A DNA stretch of 64,000 bases from Actinopolyspora lacussalsi (GCA_030803735.1 JAURUC010000001.1:3365501-3429500), one strand, 5' to 3'. Counted from the first letter of the stretch, positions 16,907 to 25,664 are shown. Notes: a model not told the origin generated them from the sequence alone. Translations and numbers: made by a program.

Positions 16907-18484
16907 ATGCTTCCGGTGATGCAGAGCAACAAAGGTCTTTACATGGGACTCGTCGCCGAACGTTCCGTGGCCGAGCACGGCGACAAGACGATCATTCTCG
17001 ATCACACACCCGAATTGCTTCCGAATTGCGGGGGACGACTGACCTTCGCGGAGTTCGCCGAGCACGTGGACGACACGGCGGCGCGGCTGCACGCGATCGG
17101 GGTTCGGCGTGGCGATCACGTCGCGATCCACAAATCCGAAGGCATCGACATCAACATCGTCTCGTGCGCGGTTTCCCGCATCGGCGCGGTACCGGTACAG
17201 CTGTCCTCGGCACTGGACGCCGACAGCGTGGTCGCGTTGCTGCGTAGGCTCGGCGAGCCGTTCATGGTCACCGATGTGCCCAAGTTGGACGGTCCGTTCC
17301 GGAACGTCGAACTGAGCTCGATCACCAAACGTGTCGTCAGCGTGTCCGATTCCCGTCCCGGTTCGGTGTCCCTGGACGAGTACGCGGGCGCTCCTCGACA
17401 GGAACCGGTACTGATCCACCCGGACCATCCCGCCCTGATGACGCACACCTCGGGAACCACCGGACTGCCCAAACTCGTGATGCATTCGGCGCGGACACTG
17501 CACGGTCGCTATCGTCCGCAGGCGAAGCTGTTCGACATGATCCGCGAGCGGGAAACCGTGGCGATGCACGTCTCCTATGTGCACTCGCGGATGCCACTGG
17601 CGCTCGCCGTGCTGATGCCGCGCGGCAACCCGATGGTCGTGATGAACGATTCGGACCCGGCGAAGGCGGCGAAACTGTGGGAGGAAACGCAGCCCGGATT
17701 CATCGAATCACACCCCAATTCCTTCATGGAGTGGGAGGAACTGGCCGAGCACCCGAGTCGACCACTGGCGAACGTGAAATATTTCAGCAGCACGTTCGAT
17801 GCCATTCACCCGAGTACGATGCACAAGCTGTTGCACGCCAGCGAGCGAAGCTCGCCGTTGTTCTACCAGATCTACGGCCAGAGCGAGACTGGACCGCTGG
17901 TCGGGCGCGGGTTCACCCGCGAGACGGCGCTCGACGCCGACGGGCGCTGCCAGGGCCACGCGTTCCCGGGAGACACCAAGTTCCGGCTGGTCAGCCGCAA
18001 CGGTAAAGAGGTCAGCAGGGAGAACCCCGGCTACATCGAGGTGAAGGCCGCGGGGCGCGTGCTCGGCTACCTCGGGGAGCGCGAACGCTACGACACCCAG
18101 ATCCACGGCGGCTGGTGGCGCGGTATGGACATCGGGTACCGCACCGAGGAGGGGTGCCTGCATCTGCTGGATCGCGAGGTGGACAGCATTCCGGGCCTGA
18201 CCAGCACCCTGGAAGTCGAGGACGCGGTGCTGGACCGACTGGACGAGCTCACAGAACTGGTGGTCGTACCGGGTGCCGACGAGAAGCCGGTCCCGGTGGT
18301 CTGCACCGACGAGGACGCCCCACTGGATCGGCAGCGCTGGGCCGATGCCACCGCGGAATGGCCCCAACTCGCCGAACCGGTCCACATGAAGATCTCCGAA
18401 CTACCCCGAACGGCGACGATGAAGGTGCAGCGCATAGAGCTTTCCGCTCGGCTGCGACGCGCGAACACCGCGGTCTCCGAGTGA
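16907..18484 (+). CDS. AMP-forming ligase (ANL superfamily), paralogue of the 3339-4922 ligase
   Basis: 525 residues from the ATG at 16907 (AGGGGA six bases upstream; a GTG at 16850 is less likely). It is alignable end to end with the ligase at 3.3 kb, sharing THTSGTTGLPKL, AMHVSYVHSRM, NVKYFSSTFDAIHP, YGQSE-x-GP and LHLLDREVD. The A10 region reads ATMKVQRIEL, keeping the Lys. It may activate 3-hydroxyanthranilate (or a derivative) as an adenylate, or perform the nitrite-dependent step while its paralogue does the other. It follows phzE by 96 bases and precedes the FAD hydroxylase by 31. Having two copies of one unusual ligase type in a cluster suggests two N- or acyl-activation events or a hetero-oligomer. 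Confidence 0.8.
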   Translation: MLPVMQSNKGLYMGLVAERSVAEHGDKTIILDHTPELLPNCGGRLTFAEFAEHVDDTAARLHAIGVRRGDHVAIHKSEGIDINIVSCAVSRIGAVPVQLSSALDADSVVALLRRLGEPFMVTDVPKLDGPFRNVELSSITKRVVSVSDSRPGSVSLDEYAGAPRQEPVLIHPDHPALMTHTSGTTGLPKLVMHSARTLHGRYRPQAKLFDMIRERETVAMHVSYVHSRMPLALAVLMPRGNPMVVMNDSDPAKAAKLWEETQPGFIESHPNSFMEWEELAEHPSRPLANVKYFSSTFDAIHPSTMHKLLHASERSSPLFYQIYGQSETGPLVGRGFTRETALDADGRCQGHAFPGDTKFRLVSRNGKEVSRENPGYIEVKAAGRVLGYLGERERYDTQIHGGWWRGMDIGYRTEEGCLHLLDREVDSIPGLTSTLEVEDAVLDRLDELTELVVVPGADEKPVPVVCTDEDAPLDRQRWADATAEWPQLAEPVHMKISELPRTATMKVQRIELSARLRRANTAVSE

Positions 18485-18515
18485 AATCGCGGCCACCGAC
18501 CTGGAGGAGAGCATC

Positions 18516-20090
18516 GTGCGAAACAGCGACGACGAGGTGCTGATCGTCGGAGCGGGACCGACCGGGTTGCTCGCGGGGTGCGAGCTGTTGCGCCGGGGAA
18601 TCGAGGTACGGCTCGTCGACCGATCGCCGCACCCGACCGACGTGCCCAAGGCACTGTCCGTCTGGCCGAGGGTGATGGACATCCTCACCGAACTCGGCAC
18701 GGGGGACCAGGTACGAGGGGTTTCCGTACCCGTTCGGGCATTTCGCTACTTCTCCGAACGGGCTCCGGTGGCCTCGATGAGCTTCACCGAGGAGCTGGCG
18801 GCCCGTCAGCTGCCGCAGTACGAGACGGAGCGCATTCTCACCGAACGGCTGCGGCAGCTCGGCGGCACCGTCGAACGCGAGGTACGGCTTCTCGCACTGG
18901 AGAACTCGGAACCGGCGACGGACGACCCCGGGGGAACCGTCACGGCGATCCTCGAATCCGCCGACGGTTCCGTCCACCGGAGCAGCGCGCACTACGTGAT
19001 CGGGGCCGACGGTGCGGGCAGCACCGTTCGGGGCCAACTCGGCGTGGGATTCGAGGGCAACACCTACCCGATGTCCTTCGCGCTCATCGACTCACACGTC
19101 GACGGAAGGCTGCCACCGGACGAGATCTCCTACTATCAGAGTACCGGCGGGACCCTGGTGGTGGTTCCGCAGCCGGGAGGGGTTTTCCGATTCCTCTCCG
19201 TGCTGCCGGAAGGCTCCGAGATGACTCGGAGTCGGATGCAGTCGGTGATCGACACTCAGGGACCGCGCGGAGTCAGCATCACCGATCCCGTCTGGGAAAC
19301 CGTTTTTCGGGTGCACGCCCGAAGAGCGGGTGAGTTCCGGCGCGGCCGCGTCTTCCTGGCCGGGGACGCGGCCCATGTACACAGCCCGGCAGGCGGCCAG
19401 GGAATGAACAACGGGCTGCAGGACGCGCACAACATCGCCTGGAAGATCGCCGCCGTACTACGGGGGGATTCCCCGAGCACGCTGCTCTCGACCTACGACA
19501 CGGAACGCAAGGAGGCGACCACACGCATCGTGCGCGACACCGACCTGCACACACGTGCGCTCACCGCACGCACGCGCGGCAAGGCCGTGGTTCGCGACAC
19601 GGCGTTGCGGCTGCTGGGACGTTCCGGAATCGCGTCCCGGTTCATCGCTCCGGTACTGGCCGGGGTCCGGCTCACCTACACCCCGAACCGCTACACGCAA
19701 CGTCCCTCGGGACCGTCGTGCCGCACCGATGCCGGGACACGGCTCCGCGGGCGCCCCGGAGCCGCCGTACCGCGGCATGTGCGGCAAGCGCTCGGGGTTG
19801 CCGAGTCGGCAGCGGACCCCCGGGGGTGGACACTGCTCGTCCGACCGCCGGAGAACGACCCGTCCTGGACGACCGAGTTGCACCGGATGACCGAACGGCT
19901 CCCTCGGTTGACCGTTCTCGGTCCGGACGAATCCGGGTCCGGTGCGAGCGGGATGTGCGTACGAGCGGGATACCACCTGATTCGTCCGGATGGGCACATC
20001 GCCGCGCACGGGCACACCGACGACCTGGACAGCCTGCGTTCGGAACTGGATCTCGTGTTCGAGCACGCGGCCACCCCGAACCCGGTCTGA
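18516..20090 (+). CDS. FAD-dependent aromatic-ring monooxygenase (PHBH/TetX class)
   Basis: 524 residues from a GTG with CTGGAGGAGAG upstream. Group A flavin hydroxylase motifs: GxGxxG in LIVGAGPTGLLAGCELL (residues 8-24), the DG motif VIGADGAGSTVR (about 165) and the GD motif FLAGDAAHVHSPAGGQGMN (about 285), followed by the thioredoxin-like C-terminal domain of the phenol-hydroxylase branch. It uses NAD(P)H and O2 to hydroxylate an activated aromatic ring. As the last gene of the 3-hydroxyanthranilate operon it is placed to hydroxylate that compound or a derived phenol, comparable to the flavin hydroxylase in cremeomycin-type pathways. The regiochemistry cannot be read from sequence. Confidence 0.88.
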   Translation: MRNSDDEVLIVGAGPTGLLAGCELLRRGIEVRLVDRSPHPTDVPKALSVWPRVMDILTELGTGDQVRGVSVPVRAFRYFSERAPVASMSFTEELAARQLPQYETERILTERLRQLGGTVEREVRLLALENSEPATDDPGGTVTAILESADGSVHRSSAHYVIGADGAGSTVRGQLGVGFEGNTYPMSFALIDSHVDGRLPPDEISYYQSTGGTLVVVPQPGGVFRFLSVLPEGSEMTRSRMQSVIDTQGPRGVSITDPVWETVFRVHARRAGEFRRGRVFLAGDAAHVHSPAGGQGMNNGLQDAHNIAWKIAAVLRGDSPSTLLSTYDTERKEATTRIVRDTDLHTRALTARTRGKAVVRDTALRLLGRSGIASRFIAPVLAGVRLTYTPNRYTQRPSGPSCRTDAGTRLRGRPGAAVPRHVRQALGVAESAADPRGWTLLVRPPENDPSWTTELHRMTERLPRLTVLGPDESGSGASGMCVRAGYHLIRPDGHIAAHGHTDDLDSLRSELDLVFEHAATPNPV

Positions 20091-20126
20091 CGGCACGGCC
20101 CCGTCGTCGCGGTACTCGTGAATACC

Positions 20127-20158
20127 CGATGCGCCCGTCCCCGGGGATGGGCGCATCG
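20127..20158. terminator. Bidirectional hairpin between convergent genes
   Basis: 10-bp arms CGATGCGCCC / GGGCGCATCG continuing into G-T and C-G pairs. It lies between the + strand hydroxylase and the - strand MocR gene. No T tract. Confidence 0.6.
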
Positions 20159-20195
20159 CGCTTCGCACGAGAAGCCACACCGTGGCTGCGATGGT

Positions 20196-21665
20196 TCAAT
20201 CCGCGCCGTCCGGCGCTTCGGGCAGCGCCAGGCACAGAGCTTCCAACGCGCCGGAGAAAGCGTGCTCGGGGGGCGTTCCGTAGCCCACCACCAGCCCCTC
20301 CCGGGACGGCATGGTGCTGTCGGGATGGCGGTACGCGTTCAACCCGTCCAGTTCCAGGCTCTGTCTCCGTGCGGCCGTCACCGACATCCGTTCGGTGTCC
20401 GGGGGCAGCTCCAGCACGGCGTGCAATCCGGCCGCGATTCCGCTGACCCGGATGTGCGGGGCGCGTTCGGCGATCATTCCCGTGAGCAGATCACGTCGAC
20501 GGCGATACACCCGCCGCATCCGACGCAGATGTCGCTCGTAGGCACCGAAGGAAACGAAATCGGCGAGCGTCAACTGCCCGGTCACCCCGGTGGAAAGCTC
20601 ACGCGGCCCCTTGACGTCCAGGACGTCGTCCACCAGGCGCTCGGGCAGCACCATCCAACCTATCCGCAGCGCCGGGGAGATACTTTTGCTCACCGACCCC
20701 ATGTAGACCACTCGCTCCGGATCCAGTCCCTGTAGCGCGCCCACCGGTTCACGGTCGTAGCGGAACTCGCCGTCGTAGTCGTCCTCGATGATGAGTCCGC
20801 CGGTCGAGCGCGCCCAGTCGATGACGGCCGAGCGGCGCTCGGGATGCAGCGGACCCCCCGTGGGGTACTGGTGTGCGGGTGTGAGAAGCGCGGTCCCCGA
20901 CCCGCTGTCCGGGATCTCGTCGACACGCGCGCCGTGCTCGTCGATCGTCAACGGCACGGTCGGCGACCCCGTCTCGGACACGATCTCGCGGTGAAAGGCC
21001 AATCCGTAGGACTCCACGGCGACGGCGCCGTCCAGAATCGTGCTCAACAACCGCAGGCCGTGCGCGAAGCCGGCGCAGATGACGATGCGCTCCGGTTTGG
21101 TCCGCACACCGCGCGCACGAGCGAGGTAATCCACCAGGCTGTCGCGCAGTTCGACACGGCCACGTGGATCGCCTACGCCGAACGCCTCGTTGGACGCGTT
21201 CGTCATGGCTCGCCGCGCCGACCTCATCCAGTCGGAACGCGGGAAGGCAGCCGCGTCCGGCGAACTGGGTTGCAGGTCGTGTGTCGGCCTGCGCGGGGAG
21301 CGGCGCGCCGAGAGTCGGGAACGTTCGGACTCCAGTGGAACCGCCCGAGGTGCCACCCGCGTGCCCGACCCCTGCTTCGAGGTCAGCCACCCCTCCTCGA
21401 CCAACTCGGCATAGGCGTCGGCGACAGTGTTGCGGGCGATCCCCAGGTCGGTGGCCAACGACCGGTACGGCGGCAACCTCGTTCCCTGCGTCAACCTACC
21501 GGAGCGAATCGATTCCCGGAGCGCTCGCATCAACTGGTCCCGGCGACTGCCCGTGCCGTCGAGTTCCAGGTGCAGGTCCGCCCCGGAACCCGATTCTCCC
21601 GCGACGTTCGGCTCCGTCGCGGAGCGCGCCGTTTCATCGGTGGAATTGACCCAAGAATCCATCAC
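20196..21665 (-). CDS. MocR/PdxR-family regulator (GntR HTH fused to aminotransferase-like domain)
   Basis: 489 residues. Residues about 35-100 are a GntR winged helix (RDQLMRALRESIRSGRLTQGTRLPPYRSLATDLGIARNTVADAYAELVEEGWLTSKQGSGT). The remainder is a fold-type I aminotransferase domain with the PLP-lysine region YMGSVSKSISPALRIGWMV and the Asp of IEDDYDGEFRYD. Such proteins bind PLP and usually act on the divergent gene next to them. Here that is the AhpD-like gene, with only about 41 bases between the two starts. It ends the biosynthetic block and may or may not control it. The start could be 21665 or 21662 (tandem ATG). Confidence 0.9.
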   Translation of the reverse strand: MMDSWVNSTDETARSATEPNVAGESGSGADLHLELDGTGSRRDQLMRALRESIRSGRLTQGTRLPPYRSLATDLGIARNTVADAYAELVEEGWLTSKQGSGTRVAPRAVPLESERSRLSARRSPRRPTHDLQPSSPDAAAFPRSDWMRSARRAMTNASNEAFGVGDPRGRVELRDSLVDYLARARGVRTKPERIVICAGFAHGLRLLSTILDGAVAVESYGLAFHREIVSETGSPTVPLTIDEHGARVDEIPDSGSGTALLTPAHQYPTGGPLHPERRSAVIDWARSTGGLIIEDDYDGEFRYDREPVGALQGLDPERVVYMGSVSKSISPALRIGWMVLPERLVDDVLDVKGPRELSTGVTGQLTLADFVSFGAYERHLRRMRRVYRRRRDLLTGMIAERAPHIRVSGIAAGLHAVLELPPDTERMSVTAARRQSLELDGLNAYRHPDSTMPSREGLVVGYGTPPEHAFSGALEALCLALPEAPDGAD

Positions 21666-21706
21666 GGAAATGAACCATACACAGCCCGGAAATCCCCTTT
21701 AAAGTC

Positions 21707-22165
21707 ATGGCCATGGATAAAGTACAGATTCCCGAACGGATGAACCTGACCAAGGTCGCGCCCAAGGTGTTCAAGGCAGTGGTGGCCCTCGACACCGCGG
21801 CCAGGGAGGGACTCGACCCGGTCCTGCTGGAGCTGGTCCAGATTCGCGCGTCGCAGCTCAACCACTGCGCCTACTGCATCGACTACCACACCACGGACGC
21901 CCGCAAGGCCGGTGAGACCGAGGACCGGATCTACCAGCTCAGCGCCTGGCACGAGTCCAGCCTCTACACCGCGAAGGAACGGGCCGCCCTGGAGCTGACC
22001 GAGTCGGTGACCCTGCTTCCGCAGGGCGTGTCCGACGAGGTCTACGACCAGGCGGCCAAGCACTTCGAGGAGCAGGAACTGGCCCAGCTCATCGCGTTGA
22101 TCTTCACTGTCAACACCTGGAACCGGATGAACGTCACCACCCGCAAGACCCCCGGTACCCAGTAA
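21707..22165 (+). CDS. Carboxymuconolactone decarboxylase / AhpD-like peroxidase-family protein
   Basis: 152 residues. The motif NHCAYCIDYHTTDARKAG holds the Cys-x-x-Cys and His of the AhpD core, and WHESSLYTAKERAALELTE and QLIALIFTVNTWNRMNVTTR complete the single-domain CMD family. Family members are thiol-dependent hydroperoxide reductases, though many are uncharacterised. It is read divergently from the MocR gene across a very short spacer, an arrangement usual for a MocR target. No clear ribosome site is present, so the mRNA may be leaderless. The ATG at 21713 is an alternative start. Confidence 0.85.
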   Translation: MAMDKVQIPERMNLTKVAPKVFKAVVALDTAAREGLDPVLLELVQIRASQLNHCAYCIDYHTTDARKAGETEDRIYQLSAWHESSLYTAKERAALELTESVTLLPQGVSDEVYDQAAKHFEEQELAQLIALIFTVNTWNRMNVTTRKTPGTQ

Positions 22166-22435
22166 GGACCGATCCCCGGCAACCGGTCCGGAACAACACC
22201 CGGAAAGCCGGTCGGCCCCGGGATCGGCATACCGGCAGGCACGGCGGACGGATCCGCTCTCCGGGCGGTTCCGTACCGCGCGGCCGCCCGCCGATCCCGG
22301 ACACGGATCCGGATTCGCTGTGCCCCGGAACAGCGGGGGAACGGAACCGGATCGAAGTCCACAATTCCCGACGCGATTCGCCACGAGGGTTCGTCACCCG
22401 ATCTCGGCGCGCGCCGAACGGTGTGGACCGAAAAA

Positions 22436-22517
22436 GTTCGGCGACGAACGACAACAATTCGTCGCCGAACGACGGAAAACGGTAAGGACGGTGGCCGTAT
22501 CCCCGTGGCCACCGTCC
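22436..22517 (+). promoter_or_regulatory. Two back-to-back perfect inverted repeats upstream of the MFS gene
   Basis: Repeat 1 has 13-bp arms GTTCGGCGACGAA (22436-22448) and TTCGTCGCCGAAC (22458-22470) around a 9-base loop. Repeat 2 has 11-bp arms GGACGGTGGCC (22486-22496) and GGCCACCGTCC (22507-22517). They lie 46-127 bases before the proposed GTG start of the exporter, in an otherwise gene-free 397-base gap (22166-22562). They could be an operator plus terminator, or a two-hairpin leader. Confidence 0.55.
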
Positions 22518-22562
22518 CTACCCGGTATTGTCGTATCCATTGTCGGAAGGGCTGATGGCGTC

Positions 22563-23780
22563 GTGACAACCGCCCCATCAACGCCCGCCACTACGAGTAC
22601 CGGCCGCTCACCACTCAAGGGGTGGCTGGCGGTCCTCGCGGTGACTCTGGGCATTTTCGCATTGATGACCTCGGAACTGCTACCCGTCGGTCTGCTCACC
22701 CCGGTCGGTGACGCACTACGGGTTTCCGAGGGGACCGCCGGACTCATGGTGACCGTCCCAGGACTGGTCGCCGCGTTCTCCGCACCGGTGGTCACCGTAC
22801 TGACCGGGCGAATCGACCGCAGACTGGTGCTGGCCGTGCTGATCGGCCTGGTGGGAGCGGCGAACCTCGCCTCCGCCTTCGCCACCAATTTCGGAATCGT
22901 GCTCGTCGCCCGCTTTCTGATCGGGATCAGCGTCGGCGGTTTCTGGTCCATAGCGGGCGGTATCGCACTGCGACTCGTTCCCGAGCACCAGGTCGCGCGC
23001 GCCACCGCCGTGATCTTCGGGGGTGTCGAGACCGCTTCGGTACTCGGTGTACCCACGGGAACGTTCATCGGCGATCTCAGCAACTGGCGCACCGCGTTCG
23101 CGGTCGTCGGCATCCTCGGACTGGTCTCGTTGACGTTCATAGTGTTCCTGGTCCCCCGCCTGCCCGCGGAGCAGACGCTCCGGTTCTCGGAGCTTCCCCG
23201 GGTGTTCCGCTCCAACGTCGGAGTGCGGGTCGGCGTCGCCATGACGTTTTTGATCATCACGGGACACTTCGTGGCCTACACGTTCGTCCGACCGCTGCTG
23301 CTGGAGGACGGAATCGGCGGTGAGCTGATCGGCGGACTGCTGCTGGTCTTCGGCGTCGCGGGCATCTGCGGCAACTTCATCGCGGGCGCACTGATCCGCA
23401 CCCGGCTGCGGGAAACCATCATGGGCCTGTCGGTCGTGCTGGCCGTCGCGATGACGCTGTTGGCCGTGGTGGACACCAACACGCTCTCCGCGGCGGGAAT
23501 CCTGATTCTGTGGGGCCTGGGGTACGGCGCCGTGCCGGTCACGATGCAGACCTGGATCCTCACCAAGGCCCCGGACACCACCGAAGCCGCTTCCTCGCTG
23601 TACGTGTCGATGTTCAACCTCTCCATCGCGCTGGGCGCGCTGTTCGGCGGCATGGCAGTGGACGGAATCGCGGCCAGCAGCGTGCTCTGGATCGGCGGCG
23701 CTATGGCAGCGGTGTGCCTGCTCGTCGTCCTGCGCACCACGAACTCCAACAGGAGCGAGCCGAATCGGGCCGACTCCTGA
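22563..23780 (+). CDS. MFS efflux transporter (DHA1, AraJ/PbuE-like)
   Basis: 405 residues from the GTG at 22563 (the frame is open upstream to 22320, but that stretch holds two perfect inverted repeats and looks non-coding). Twelve hydrophobic segments are visible. The DHA1 signature ISVGGFWSIAGGIALRLVP in TM4-5 and RATAVIFGGVETASVLGVPTG in the following helix match sugar/nucleoside/drug exporters of the AraJ-PbuE type. It would export a small molecule by proton antiport and is a candidate exporter for the cluster product. It is followed 48 bases later by the flavoprotein oxidase on the same strand. Confidence 0.85.
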   Translation: MTTAPSTPATTSTGRSPLKGWLAVLAVTLGIFALMTSELLPVGLLTPVGDALRVSEGTAGLMVTVPGLVAAFSAPVVTVLTGRIDRRLVLAVLIGLVGAANLASAFATNFGIVLVARFLIGISVGGFWSIAGGIALRLVPEHQVARATAVIFGGVETASVLGVPTGTFIGDLSNWRTAFAVVGILGLVSLTFIVFLVPRLPAEQTLRFSELPRVFRSNVGVRVGVAMTFLIITGHFVAYTFVRPLLLEDGIGGELIGGLLLVFGVAGICGNFIAGALIRTRLRETIMGLSVVLAVAMTLLAVVDTNTLSAAGILILWGLGYGAVPVTMQTWILTKAPDTTEAASSLYVSMFNLSIALGALFGGMAVDGIAASSVLWIGGAMAAVCLLVVLRTTNSNRSEPNRADS

Positions 23781-23828
23781 TCAGACGTTCCGTCGCGAGT
23801 TACCCGTTAGTTTTCGAAAGCGAGAATC

Positions 23829-25379
23829 ATGACTGTCCTCGGTATCGACGAGCACGAAGCCGACACCGACCACTCGTCCGGGCACGTGGACGAGACGGAT
23901 CCCCGCTACGAGGATCTGGTCAAGCAGGCCAACAACAGGAGGTTGACCCCTCGCCCCGCCTCGTTCCGCGTCGCACGCGACACCGCGCAGGTGGTCCGAG
24001 CGGTCGAGGACGCCATTCGTGCGGACAAGCGCGTGTTCGTACGCAGTGGCGGACACGGCTACGAGGACCTGGTGGGGGACAAGACCCACGACCTGCTCCT
24101 GATCGACCTCAGCCAGTTGAACACCATCCGGTTCGACTCCACGATGCGGGCGTTCGAGATCGGGGCCGGTGCCAGAATCGCCGAGGTGTACCGGACGCTG
24201 TATCACGGTTGGGGTGTCACCGTGCCGGCCGGTGACAGTGCCACGGTCGGATTCGGCGGGCACGTCGTCGGCGGCGGCTACGGTTCGCTCAGCCGCGCCC
24301 ACGGCCTGGCGGCCGATCACCTCTACGCGGTGGAGGTCGTGGTGGTGGATGCTTCCGGTCACGCACGTTCGGTCGTCGCGACCAGGGAGGCCAACGATCC
24401 CAACCGAGATCTGTGGTGGGCGCACACCGGTGGTGGGGGCGGCACCTTCGGTGTGGTCACACGTTACTGGTTCCGTTCCCCATCCGCCGAGGGAGCCGAT
24501 CCGACCCGGCTACTCCCGCGACCGCCTGCCGGTCTGCTCAGCTCCACTTTGCTGTTCCCCCGTTCCGTGGTGGACAAGGGCGTGCTGCAGAAGCTACTCG
24601 GGAATTTCGGGCGTTGGCACGAGAGAAACAGCGCACCGGACTCGCCCTACAACGGCCTGTTCGCGGGCATCGTGCTACCGGGTAGGACGTCCGACGAGGA
24701 CATGGCGGCCGTGGCGTTCACGCACGTGGACGCGAGCCTGCCCAACGCGGAAGGACTGCTGCGGGACTATCTGGCCGAACTGACCGACGGCCTGGGAGTC
24801 GAACCCGTGACGGTGCCCACCGAGACGGTGTCCTACCTGGCGGCCAAGAAGGCGCTCGCCGCCGCGCAGGACGGGGAGGTCGGGAGACAGAAGGCCAAGT
24901 CGGCATTCCTGCGGAGTGCCTACACCGACGAACAGGCCGGTGTGCTGTACGACTACCTGAACAGCACCGAGCACAGCCATGACACCAGCCTGGTGGCGCT
25001 GCAGTCCTACGGCGGCCGGATCAACGAAGTTCCCCCGCACGCCACCGCTTCCGCGCAGCGCGACTCGGTGATGCAGGCGTTCTTCATGAACACCTGGCAC
25101 GAGGAGGACAATGACGAGGCTGGGCTCGACTGGATGCGCCGGTTGTTCCGCGACCTGCACGCGGGAACAGGCGGAGCACCTGTTTCCGACGAGATCACCG
25201 ACGGGTGCTACGTCAACTTCCCCGACACCGACATGTCGGATCCGGAGTGGAACACCTCCGGAGTTCCCTGGCAGGAGCTGTACTTCAAGGAGAACCACGC
25301 CGCCCTGCGGCGCGTCAAGGCGGAATGGGACCCCGGAAACGTGTTCCGGCACGCACTGTCGATCCGGCCGAACGACTGA
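23829..25379 (+). CDS. BBE-type FAD-linked oxidase with single-residue flavin attachment
   Basis: 516 residues. FAD-binding PCMH domain at about 40-220 and a C-terminal berberine-bridge segment (NFPDTDMSD..W....WQELYFKENHAALRRVKAEWDPGNVFRH). His76 in VRSGGHGYED matches the 8-alpha-histidyl FAD ligand. In enzymes with bicovalent FAD the second ligand is a Cys before VGVGGH; here the equivalent position is Ser137 (PAGDSATVGFGGH), so flavin should be attached only through His76. There is no signal peptide. Such oxidases oxidise alcohols, amines or phenols with O2, often late in natural-product pathways. It is the last gene of the right arm, 48 bases after the exporter. Confidence 0.87.
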   Translation: MTVLGIDEHEADTDHSSGHVDETDPRYEDLVKQANNRRLTPRPASFRVARDTAQVVRAVEDAIRADKRVFVRSGGHGYEDLVGDKTHDLLLIDLSQLNTIRFDSTMRAFEIGAGARIAEVYRTLYHGWGVTVPAGDSATVGFGGHVVGGGYGSLSRAHGLAADHLYAVEVVVVDASGHARSVVATREANDPNRDLWWAHTGGGGGTFGVVTRYWFRSPSAEGADPTRLLPRPPAGLLSSTLLFPRSVVDKGVLQKLLGNFGRWHERNSAPDSPYNGLFAGIVLPGRTSDEDMAAVAFTHVDASLPNAEGLLRDYLAELTDGLGVEPVTVPTETVSYLAAKKALAAAQDGEVGRQKAKSAFLRSAYTDEQAGVLYDYLNSTEHSHDTSLVALQSYGGRINEVPPHATASAQRDSVMQAFFMNTWHEEDNDEAGLDWMRRLFRDLHAGTGGAPVSDEITDGCYVNFPDTDMSDPEWNTSGVPWQELYFKENHAALRRVKAEWDPGNVFRHALSIRPND

Positions 25380-25463
25380 TCCGATCAGTCGACCAGGAGT
25401 CGGTCCGCCGGGAGCAGGAAAACCGTAGCACTTCCGGCGCAAGCAATGAGAAGTTTATTGCGG

Positions 25464-25497
25464 CTCTTGGGGGCTGGAATTTTTCGGCCCCCGAGAG
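25464..25497 (+). terminator. Hairpin after the BBE oxidase gene
   Basis: 11-bp arms CTCTTGGGGGC / GCCCCCGAGAG (one G-T pair) around a T-rich 12-base loop. It sits 85 bases past the stop, in a 285-base gap before the transposase-like gene. Confidence 0.6.
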
Positions 25498-25664
25498 CGA
25501 ACCTGGCACCGGGACAACCAAGATCAGCATGTTCCACGATTTTGTATCCGAGCCCTCGTCGAGGAGAAGCGGATACGTACAGCATGTGAGGGTGAGGCGA
25601 CAAGCCGGTAACGGTGGGCGCGTCGCTTCGGAAAACCCGTAGTCACGAAGAGACTGGGGTATCG

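Noticed and set aside
11449..18484. Phenazine cluster
   Set aside because: phzE and phzD types are present but no phzF, phzB/A or phzG gene is found in the window, and an SDR that aromatises the intermediate is.
11449..18484. Catecholate siderophore (enterobactin-like) cluster
   Set aside because: The isochorismatase lacks a carrier domain and the first enzyme has a fused glutamine amidotransferase, so it makes amino-, not hydroxy-, intermediates; no NRPS is present.
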